DNA of 64,000 nt from Bradyrhizobium sp. BR 10289 (GTDB taxonomy: Bacteria > Pseudomonadota > Alphaproteobacteria > Rhizobiales > Xanthobacteraceae): the NCBI RefSeq assembly GCF_019455385.1, contig NZ_JACOFR010000019.1:88335-152334 (forward strand). Reading direction: 5' to 3'. How positions within the stretch are numbered: position 1 is the stretch's first letter; every line of letters starts with the position of its first letter. Under the pieces are notes generated by a model. That model was not told the DNA's origin. It saw only the letters and a list, made by a program, of their open reading frames with translations, and searched no databases. Below, piece by piece: positions 54,393 to 61,049 of the stretch. The position numbers were made by a program, and so were the translations under genes.

Positions 54393-54990
54393 CCTGCAGA
54401 CGGTCATCCTCACGCTGTCGGTCGCCTATGCCGTGATCGGCGCGCTGCTGCTGGTCGTGCTGGTCTTTGCGCGGCTGCACTGGTCCTTCAAGGCCGTCGC
54501 GGTGGTCGTGACCAGCGCCTTCTATGTCGTCAGCTTCACTGAAATGCGCGGGCTGCTCGGCTGGGCCAGCACGGATAGGCTGCCCACCTCCTTCAAGCTG
54601 CTGAAGGCCCGCATCGTCGAGCCGCATTCGCTGGAGGGCGATCCCGGCTCGATCTATCTCTGGGTCGAGCAGCTCGATGAGGACAATCGCCCGAGCGGCA
54701 TCCCGCGCGCCTTCCGCGTGCCCTACAATGACAGGCTCGCCGACAAGACCCATGCGGCGGAGAATGAGATCGCGCTCGGCCATCCGCAAGGCGGCCGGGC
54801 CGCCGATTTCGGCGGCGGCGACGGCAGCCTGATCGATATGGTCCGGGAATATGTGACGCCCAAGACCATTTTGGAGACCACCGGCGGCGATTCCTCGACC
54901 GGTGAATTCCTTGCGCCGCCGGCGGGTGCGCAAGGCGCGGTGTTCACCCCGATCCCACCGCCCCGGATGCCGCCAAAGGACGAGCAATAG
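54385..54990 (+). CDS. Membrane protein of unknown family in the ExbB cluster
   Basis: A 201-residue protein beginning at GTG 54385 and overlapping the previous gene. Two membrane helices span about 5-27 and 34-52 (VILTLSVAYAVIGALLLVVLVFARL; AVAVVVTSAFYVVSFTEM). The rest is soluble: a beta-rich part with SIYLWVEQLDEDNRPSGIPRAFRVPY, then a Gly-rich stretch and a Pro-rich C-terminus ending IPPPRMPPKDEQ. I recognise no family. Position suggests a third membrane part of the complex formed by the two preceding proteins. Confidence 0.75.
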   Translation: MTSLQTVILTLSVAYAVIGALLLVVLVFARLHWSFKAVAVVVTSAFYVVSFTEMRGLLGWASTDRLPTSFKLLKARIVEPHSLEGDPGSIYLWVEQLDEDNRPSGIPRAFRVPYNDRLADKTHAAENEIALGHPQGGRAADFGGGDGSLIDMVREYVTPKTILETTGGDSSTGEFLAPPAGAQGAVFTPIPPPRMPPKDEQ

Positions 54991-55107
54991 GCCCTTCACC
55001 ATCCCAGAAGTCGCGCGCTGGTCAACCGCGCTGCGCTGGCGCATGTTCTTGACGTCCCTCAATTTGGCCTTATCGGCTTCCAATAAGAATCTGAGGGTGG
55101 AGGGTGC

Positions 55108-55848
55108 GTGCTTCTCGCGGTTTTCTCGGATATCCACGGCAACAGGCAGGCGTTCGAGGCCTGCCTGAAGCTTGCCCGCGCGAAGGGGGCAGAGAGGTTT
55201 GCCCTGCTCGGCGATTTCGTCGGCTATGGCGCCGATCCGGAATGGGTGGTGGATACCGCGATGCAGCTGGTGGCCGAGGGCGCGATCGCCGTGCGCGGCA
55301 ATCATGACGAGGCGGTCAACTCCACCACCGAGAGCATGAACAACGAGGCGCAGATCGCGATCGAATGGACCCGCGGGCGGCTCGACGTGGCGCAGCGGCG
55401 GTTCCTCGCCGAGTTGCCAATGCTGGTGGATGAGAAGGAGCGCCTTTACGTCCATTCAGAGGCGTCCAGCCCCCAGCGCTGGACCTATGTCCGCTCGACG
55501 ACGGACGCCGCCAAGAGCCTGATCGCGACGCCCGCCCACGTCACCTTTTGCGGCCATGTCCATCGGCCCGCGCTCTATTCGATGTCGGTGACGGCGAAGA
55601 TGACGAGCCTCGTGCCCAAGACCGACGTCTCGGTGCCGCTGCTGCGCGGACGGCAATGGCTGGCGGTGCTCGGCTCGGTCGGCCAGCCCCGCGACGGCGA
55701 TCCGTCCGCGGCCTTCGTGCTGTTCGACACCGTGTCGTGCCAGATCACCTATTGCCGCGCGCCCTATGACGTCGCGACGGCCGCGAGCCGGATCCGCGAG
55801 AACGGCCTGCCACATTGGCTCGCCGACCGCCTGTCGCAGGGGCGCTAG
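55108..55848 (+). CDS. Calcineurin-like metallophosphoesterase
   Basis: A 246-residue dinuclear metal phosphatase. Motifs in order are FSDIHGN, LLGDFVGYGADPE, VRGNHDE, and CGHVHRPALY, complete for catalysis, and the fold resembles serine/threonine phosphoprotein phosphatases and YfcE-like enzymes. It starts at GTG 55108 with GGAGG 5 bases upstream. The next gene, a Ser/Thr kinase, starts 5 bases after its stop; together they suggest a reversible phosphorylation pair. A possible promoter TTGACG-N16-TATCGG lies at 55049-55076, in the 117-base gap that separates this gene from the ExbB trio. Confidence 0.9.
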   Translation: MLLAVFSDIHGNRQAFEACLKLARAKGAERFALLGDFVGYGADPEWVVDTAMQLVAEGAIAVRGNHDEAVNSTTESMNNEAQIAIEWTRGRLDVAQRRFLAELPMLVDEKERLYVHSEASSPQRWTYVRSTTDAAKSLIATPAHVTFCGHVHRPALYSMSVTAKMTSLVPKTDVSVPLLRGRQWLAVLGSVGQPRDGDPSAAFVLFDTVSCQITYCRAPYDVATAASRIRENGLPHWLADRLSQGR

Positions 55849-55853
55849 CGACA

Positions 55854-57287
55854 ATGCCAAAACCCCTGGTCAAGTCAGGTGCCGTGATCGACGGCTACAC
55901 CATCGGCGAATGCGTCCATGCCGGCGGCATGGCGACGCTGTGGACGGTCACTCATCCCGGCATCGACGTGCCGCTGCTGATGAAGATCCCGCGGGTATCG
56001 GAAGGCGAGGACCCAGCCGCGATCGTCTCCTTCGAAATGGAGATGATGATCTTGCCGCGGCTTGCCGGGCCGCACGTGCCGGCCTGTTTCGGCACCGGCG
56101 ATTTCGCCCATCAAGCCTATGTCGTGATCGAGCGCATCGCCGGCACCACGCTCTACAAGCGGCTGCCCGATCTGCCGCTGCCTTACGACGAGGCGCGGCA
56201 GCTCGTCGCCAAAATTGCGACGGCGCTGGCCGATCTGCACCGGCAGAACGTGATCCATCACGACATCAAGCCGAGCAGCATCATGTTCCGCGAGAGCGGC
56301 GAGGCGGTGCTGATCGACTATGGCCTGTCGCACCACAACCATCTGCCCGACCTGTTGCAGGAGGAGTTCCGCCTGCCTTACGGCACCGCGCCCTATATGG
56401 CGCCCGAGCGGCTCTTGGGCGTGCGCGACGATCCGCGCAGCGATCTGTTCTCGCTCGGTGTGCTGCTGTATTTCTTCACCACCGGCGAGCGTCCGTTCGG
56501 CGAGGGCGAGACATTGCGCGCGATGCGGCGCAGGCTCTGGCGCGATCCGCATCCGCCGCGCAAGCTCCGCGCCGACTATCCGCCCTGGCTCCAGGAGGTG
56601 GTGCTACGCTGTCTCGAGATCGATCCGGCGTGGCGCTATCCGACCGTGTCCCAGCTCGCCTTCGATCTCGCCCATCCGGACCAGGTCAAGCTGACGGCGC
56701 GCTCGGAACGTCTGAAGCGCGATTCCCTCAGCGTCGCGTGGCGCCGCCGCTTCAATCTGGGCGCCGTCCAGCCGCGCGCGACGGCGGATGTCGCAGCTCA
56801 AATCGCGTCAAGCCCGATCCTGGCGGTCGCGCTCGACACGGCGGAAGGCGCCCCCGAGCTGAACGAGGCGCTGCGTATCACTACCGAGCGCATCCTGGCG
56901 ACGCTGCCCTCGGCGCGGCTGGCCTGCGTCAACGTGCTGAAGCTGAACCGCATCGCCGTCGACAAGACATTGGACGAGCAGGGCTCCAACAAGCACATCG
57001 ACCGCATGGTCGCGCTCAGGCATTGGGCGGCGCCGCTCAAGCTCGATGAAAGCCGGCTGACGGTCCATGTGCTGGAGGCGGTCGATCCCGCGACGGCGCT
57101 GCTGGAGTTCGCCGAGATGAACTCGGTCGACCATCTCATCATCGGGGCGCGGCAGGGCTCGTTTCGACGCACGCTGCTCGGCAGCGTCTCGGCCAAGGTG
57201 GCCTCGGAAGCGGCCTGCACCGTTACCGTGGTGCGGCCGCCGCGGATGGCGACGGCGAAACCGGGCGCCGGTGTGGTGTGGGGGTAG
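55854..57287 (+). CDS. Ser/Thr protein kinase fused to a universal stress protein domain
   Basis: A 477-residue protein. The kinase domain (about 1-275) has a Gly-rich loop VHAGGMATLW, a Lys in LLMKIPR, the catalytic loop HHDIKPSS (where HRDxKPxN is usual, so the metal-binding Asn is Ser), LIDYGLS for DFG, and YMAPERLLG. No transmembrane helix is seen. Residues about 320-470 form a Usp domain (ILAVALDTAEGAPELNEAL; HLIIGARQGSFRRTLLGSVSAKVASEAACTVTVV), which may bind ATP. ATG 55854 overlaps no gene but is 5 bases from the phosphoesterase stop. Such kinase-Usp fusions are uncommon and may sense energy state. Confidence 0.88.
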   Translation: MPKPLVKSGAVIDGYTIGECVHAGGMATLWTVTHPGIDVPLLMKIPRVSEGEDPAAIVSFEMEMMILPRLAGPHVPACFGTGDFAHQAYVVIERIAGTTLYKRLPDLPLPYDEARQLVAKIATALADLHRQNVIHHDIKPSSIMFRESGEAVLIDYGLSHHNHLPDLLQEEFRLPYGTAPYMAPERLLGVRDDPRSDLFSLGVLLYFFTTGERPFGEGETLRAMRRRLWRDPHPPRKLRADYPPWLQEVVLRCLEIDPAWRYPTVSQLAFDLAHPDQVKLTARSERLKRDSLSVAWRRRFNLGAVQPRATADVAAQIASSPILAVALDTAEGAPELNEALRITTERILATLPSARLACVNVLKLNRIAVDKTLDEQGSNKHIDRMVALRHWAAPLKLDESRLTVHVLEAVDPATALLEFAEMNSVDHLIIGARQGSFRRTLLGSVSAKVASEAACTVTVVRPPRMATAKPGAGVVWG

Positions 57288-57288
57288 A

Positions 57289-57480
57289 TCAGGCCGCGTG
57301 AGCGGTGTGGACGGAGCGCTTGCGGCGGATCGGCCAGGTGAACTGCGGACCAGGCTCACCGTGGTCTGCGCTGCCGCCGAAATACTGGATGATCTCGCGG
57401 CAGGGCTCGCAGTTGAAGAGATTACGCGACGCGGACGCCTTGGTCATTTCCTTCAGGCAGTTCGGGCAGTGCGGCTTCAT
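57289..57480 (-). CDS. Small zinc-ribbon-like protein
   Basis: A 63-residue protein with two CxxC motifs, PHCPNCLKE near the N-terminus and NCEPCREI at residues about 24-31, spaced as in a rubredoxin-like zinc ribbon. It has no signal peptide. It converges on the kinase gene with 1 base between stops. Function unknown; the strict cysteine pairs make coding likely, though the ribosome binding site is weak. Confidence 0.65.
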   Translation of the reverse strand: MKPHCPNCLKEMTKASASRNLFNCEPCREIIQYFGGSADHGEPGPQFTWPIRRKRSVHTAHAA

Positions 57481-57688
57481 CGCTTCAGGTCCAGAAAAAA
57501 GATTGTCAGTGCCGGCGCGGTGACCGGAGCGGGTGATCCAGGTCCGCCTTCTCGGGCCCGGTGTCGTCGCGCGTCTCGCCTTCGGTCCGTTCGAGCCGAC
57601 CGAAGAAATAGTCGAGGTCCGGATGCGGGCGCCGCGGGATGCGGCACCGGCGCTTCGGTTGACGCTTCACGAGTGCGAACTGCACGGG

Positions 57689-57823
57689 TCAGATCCGGTT
57701 GCGGCGGATGTGACGCGCCGAACGTGCCGGGACCTGCACCGGTCCGGCCGACGGACCAAACACAACAAAGGCACAAAAACCGATCCACAACGCCACGCCA
57801 GTCCAAACCAGGGTCGTTGTCAT
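57689..57823 (-). CDS. 44-aa single-helix membrane peptide
   Basis: A 45-codon ORF with one strong membrane helix (TLVWTGVALWIGFCAFVVFG, residues 4-23) followed by a basic tail rich in Arg (PARSARHIRRNRI). GGGAG stands 6 bases before ATG 57823, an excellent ribosome binding site. The topology predicts a small inner-membrane protein with a cytoplasmic basic end. It is shorter than usual gene-calling limits and so easily overlooked. Nothing else is seen between it and the zinc-ribbon gene. Confidence 0.65.
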   Translation of the reverse strand: MTTTLVWTGVALWIGFCAFVVFGPSAGPVQVPARSARHIRRNRI

Positions 57824-57972
57824 GATGTGCTCCCGCGAAAACAGGCAGGAATCACTTGCAGTGATTTGCGCGAATCAGGGAAGCCCGGAGGAGTACGGAT
57901 CAAGGTTGCAATTTTAGGCATTGCGCCTCGCAATGCCCGTAGAAGCCGCAGATGACGCGGCGTCTGTGCGCG

Positions 57973-58674
57973 TCAGATCGCTTCGCCGCGCGCCCCGAGC
58001 GCCGCGTTGCGGATCGCGGCGATGTTGGCCTTGTAGGCTTCCTGCGTGCCGCCCTTGAACACGGAGGTGCCGGCGACGAAGGCGTTGGCGCCGGCTGCGG
58101 CAAGGGGACCGGCGACATCAGGGCCGACGCCCCCGTCGACCTCGATGTCGATCGGCCGGCCCGCCGTCATCGCGCGGATGTCGCGGATCTTGGAGATCGC
58201 GGAGGGGATGAAGGCCTGGCCGCCGAAACCGGGATTGACCGACATCACCAGCACGAGATCGACGAGATCGAGCACGTATTCGAGCGCGCTGATCGGCGTG
58301 CCCGGATTGAGCGAGACGCCGGCCTTCTTGCCGAGGCTGCGGATCGCCTGAAGCGAGCGATGCAGATGCGGGCCTGCTTCGGCATGCACCGTGATGTGGT
58401 CGCAGCCGGCTTTCGCGAAGGCCTCGAGATACGGATCGCAAGGCGAGATCATCAGATGCGCGTCGAAGATCTTCTTCGTGTGCGGGCGCATCGCCTTGAT
58501 GACGTCGGGGCCATAGGAAATGTTCGGAACGAAATGTCCGTCCATGACGTCAAGATGGATCCAGTCGGCGCCGGCCGCATCGACGCTGCGCACCTCTTCG
58601 CCGAGCTTCGAGAAGTCCGAGGCCAGGATCGAGGGCGCGATGGCCAGGGGGCGGGGGGCGAAGGCTTGGGTCAT
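57973..58674 (-). CDS. rpe: Ribulose-phosphate 3-epimerase
   Basis: A 233-residue TIM-barrel enzyme of the pentose phosphate and Calvin pathways. Motifs are IAPSILASDFSKLGEEV, WIHLDVMDGHFVPNISYG, VLVMSVNPGFGGQAFIPSAI and EVDGGVGPD, with the catalytic Asp residues and metal-binding His in place. I chose ATG 58674, where the family start lies; an in-frame upstream codon adds 16 residues. No other pentose-pathway gene is nearby. The adjacent genes are unrelated. Confidence 0.96.
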   Translation of the reverse strand: MTQAFAPRPLAIAPSILASDFSKLGEEVRSVDAAGADWIHLDVMDGHFVPNISYGPDVIKAMRPHTKKIFDAHLMISPCDPYLEAFAKAGCDHITVHAEAGPHLHRSLQAIRSLGKKAGVSLNPGTPISALEYVLDLVDLVLVMSVNPGFGGQAFIPSAISKIRDIRAMTAGRPIDIEVDGGVGPDVAGPLAAAGANAFVAGTSVFKGGTQEAYKANIAAIRNAALGARGEAI

Positions 58675-58784
58675 GGCGCGGTTTCCCGTGGCGGCCGAAC
58701 GAGGAATGGGCCTCGCTAACATGGGCCTCCGTAGCGGGCAATGCAGGGGAGGCGTGCTTCCTGTGGGCGGAAATTTCTGCCGCG

Positions 58785-58803
58785 ACCGGCATGAATTGCC
58801 GGT
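58785..58803. promoter_or_regulatory. Dyad upstream of the EF-hand gene promoter
   Basis: ACCGGC and GCCGGT are separated by 7 bases, centred about 65 bases upstream of the -24 element at 58858. It could be an activator site, but the arms are short and G+C-rich. No NifA-type TGT-N10-ACA site was found. Confidence 0.3.
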
Positions 58804-58857
58804 GTTCCCAAGGCCCGCAAAGCGCGGTAACGGCGGATATCATTGAGCTTTTTACGT

Positions 58858-58873
58858 TGGCACGTCGCTTGCT
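58858..58873 (+). promoter_or_regulatory. Consensus sigma-54 promoter of the EF-hand gene
   Basis: TGGCACG-N4-TTGCT matches the sigma-54 consensus at every defined base, with GG and GC 12 bases apart. Transcription should start near 58884, about 43 bases before the start codon. The required activator is not encoded next to it. Confidence 0.75.
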
Positions 58874-58926
58874 GACCTCACCGCATAGCATTGACCGCGG
58901 CACGCCGCATCCGTTGGAGTTGTGCA

Positions 58927-59721
58927 ATGTTGTTTGCCCTTGGTGCCGTATCGAGTGCGCTCGACGCGATCCAGTCGCTGACGAACTCGAAATCGTCCTC
59001 GTCGACCCAGAAGACGGGGTCCTCGCAGAAGGCGGCGACCAATCCGTTCGCGATCGACAGCAGCAGCAACAGCACCACCGGCGCGACCTCGTCGGTCAAT
59101 GCCGGCAAAACGCCGCAGATCTCGCCGGAGACGATGAACGCCCTGTTCGCCGCGCAGAGCCAATCCTCGGACAGCGCCGGCAGCACGGCGACCTCGACCT
59201 CATCGAGCTCGACCTCCTCGACGTCGACGAGCCGCGACGCTGCGCTGAAGGACCTGTTCTCGCAGATCGATGCGGACGGCGACGGCAAGATCACCAAGTC
59301 CGAATTCGAGAACGCGCTCGGGGCCGGCGGTACCAATCTTGCGCAGGCCGACGACGTGTTCTCGAAGCTGGATTCGAATTCCGACGGCAGCGTCAACCTC
59401 GACGAGATGTCGAAGGCGCTGAAGAGCGGCCATGGCGGTCATCACCACGCGCAGGGTGCGAGCGGCTCAGGCGACGGATCGGATTCCTCCTCGTCCTCGT
59501 CGAGCGGCGGTTCGACCTCGACCACGACGACAGCTGCCGACGGCTCGACCACGACCACCGTCACCTATGCCGACGGCTTCAAGATGTCGACGACCGTGCC
59601 GGGCGCGAATGCGTCCCGCAATTCGGCTTACGATCTGTTTGCACAATTGATGCAGCAGCAAGGTGGGCAGGGACAGGGCGCTTCAGCGCCTGCGGGCTCG
59701 TCCATGTCGATGAGCGTATGA
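58927..59721 (+). CDS. EF-hand domain protein rich in Ser/Thr
   Basis: A 264-residue protein with two complete EF-hand loops, DADGDGKITKSEF and DSNSDGSVNLDE, at about residues 113-165, each with the Asp and Glu ligands at positions 1, 3, 5 and 12, so calcium binding is expected. The flanks are low-complexity Ser/Thr/Gly (a run of SSST/TSSTSTS before, and SSSSSSSGGS plus TTTTAADGSTTTT after). A short hydrophobic N-terminus is not a clear signal peptide. GGAG precedes the ATG. A consensus sigma-54 promoter lies upstream. Role unknown; proteins of this look occur in several Bradyrhizobium. Confidence 0.88.
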   Translation: MLFALGAVSSALDAIQSLTNSKSSSSTQKTGSSQKAATNPFAIDSSSNSTTGATSSVNAGKTPQISPETMNALFAAQSQSSDSAGSTATSTSSSSTSSTSTSRDAALKDLFSQIDADGDGKITKSEFENALGAGGTNLAQADDVFSKLDSNSDGSVNLDEMSKALKSGHGGHHHAQGASGSGDGSDSSSSSSSGGSTSTTTTAADGSTTTTVTYADGFKMSTTVPGANASRNSAYDLFAQLMQQQGGQGQGASAPAGSSMSMSV

Positions 59722-59734
59722 GCCGCATCTCCGG

Positions 59735-59947
59735 CTAACCGACATCCGCGTGAGTGATATCACGATACGCATAGCGATCACGGATCTCGTGGTTGAAGAA
59801 CGTGCCCTTTGAAAACGCGTTCCTGAACGCGGCGGCGACCTCGGGTGGAACGTCCTCGTAAACATAGATGCGTCCGCTGACGAAAGTCACCTTCAGCTCG
59901 CGCGTGTCGGGTAAGTAGCGAAAGAAGCGGATCACGGAAGACGGCAT
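59735..59947 (-). CDS. KTSC domain protein
   Basis: A 70-residue protein matching the KTSC domain (named after lysyl-tRNA synthetase-associated proteins): it begins SSVIRFFRYLPDTRELKVTFVSGRIYVYEDVPPEV and ends AFSKGTFFNHEIRDRYAYRDI, which covers the whole domain. The domain is thought to bind RNA or nucleotides. I chose ATG 59947, where family similarity starts; a much longer open frame upstream is an artefact of the high-G+C strand. The gene converges on the EF-hand gene. Confidence 0.88.
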   Translation of the reverse strand: MPSSVIRFFRYLPDTRELKVTFVSGRIYVYEDVPPEVAAAFRNAFSKGTFFNHEIRDRYAYRDITHADVG

Positions 59948-59996
59948 GACGGTGCACCTTGGGCCGTCAGTTAACGCCCGGTCCGCCGTTTCGTTG

Positions 59997-61001
59997 CTAG
60001 CCGAACCGATCCTTCCAAGCCGGCAGCGCGCCGGCGAACGGCAGCGCTGTCGCACTGTAGACGCCCCGCGCGACGGCGCGCGCGACCACGTTGGCGGCGG
60101 CGGTGCCGAGCTCGGTGAGGCCGACCAGCGGATCAATCGGCTTCTCGCAGGTTGCTGCCGCAAACAGCACGTCGCCATCGGTCGGCGCATGCACCGGATA
60201 GATCGCGCGCGCCATCCCGGTGTGTGCGATCATGGCAAGGCGCTTTGCCTGGGGTTTGGTCAGCACCGCATCGGTAATGACGGCGCCGATCGTGGTGTTT
60301 TCACGCGCGCTCGCGGCGGGGCCACCCTTGATACGCATTTCCAGCATGTCCGGCGTGAATTTCGGCGGCAGGCCGCGCCCGCCGAATTCGTCGTTCTGCT
60401 CGAACGGCGCGGCCCAGAACCACGGCCCGTCGCCTATTGTTGCACTGCCGACCGCGTTGACGGCCATGATGGCGGCGACTTTGATGCCGTTGGGAAGAAC
60501 CGCGGAAGCCGAGCCGAGCCCGCCCTTGAAGGTCGCGGTGGTGGCGCCCAGGCCCGCGCCGGCGCTGCCCAGCGCAAAATCGTGGCCTGCCGCCATGGCC
60601 GCGGCATAGCCGAGGTCGCGATAGGGCGAAAAGCGGCCCCAGCCCTTGTCGCCGCCGTTGAGCAGATCGAACAGGATCGCGCCCGGCACCAGCGGGATCA
60701 CCGCGCCGCGGATATTGAGACCGCGGCCGTGTTCGGCGAGCCAGGCCTGCACGCCGGCGCCGGCCTCGATCCCGAAGGCGGAGCCGCCGGACAGCGCGAT
60801 CGCATCGACGCGTTCCTGCGTGCTGGCAAGATCGAGCAGCGAGCCCTCGCGCGTGCCGGGGGCGCCGCCACGCACGTCGATCGCCGCGATCGCGGGGGAG
60901 TCGAAGATGATCGCGGTCGTGCCGGATGCAACTCTTGCATCTTCGGCGTGGCCGACACGGACGCCGGCGATATCGGTCAGAAGGTTTTTCAAGGACGGCA
61001 C
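59997..61001 (-). CDS. P1 family peptidase (DmpA-like)
   Basis: A 334-residue member of the P1 family of self-processing amino- and D-peptidases. Recognisable stretches are NLLTDIAGVRVGHAED, ALSGGSAFGIEAGAGVQAWLAEHGRG and ENTTIGAVITDAVLTKPQAKRLAMIAHTGMARAI, where the self-cleavage nucleophile of the family lies in the NTTIG region. Members hydrolyse peptides with D-alanine, beta-peptides or cyclic peptides. Start is GTG 61001. It lies downstream of the hybrid kinase on the same strand, separated by 48 bases. Confidence 0.9.
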   Translation of the reverse strand: MPSLKNLLTDIAGVRVGHAEDARVASGTTAIIFDSPAIAAIDVRGGAPGTREGSLLDLASTQERVDAIALSGGSAFGIEAGAGVQAWLAEHGRGLNIRGAVIPLVPGAILFDLLNGGDKGWGRFSPYRDLGYAAAMAAGHDFALGSAGAGLGATTATFKGGLGSASAVLPNGIKVAAIMAVNAVGSATIGDGPWFWAAPFEQNDEFGGRGLPPKFTPDMLEMRIKGGPAASARENTTIGAVITDAVLTKPQAKRLAMIAHTGMARAIYPVHAPTDGDVLFAAATCEKPIDPLVGLTELGTAAANVVARAVARGVYSATALPFAGALPAWKDRFG

Positions 61002-61049
61002 TCCGTGGCGCTGCTTGGCCTCAAGCGATAGCGCACGCGGGGGGCATGC

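Noticed and set aside
52924..55848. ExbB cluster as a Zorya-type anti-phage system
   Set aside because: Zorya needs a MotA-like ZorA with a long tail, an OmpA-domain ZorB, and a helicase or nuclease. None of these is present.
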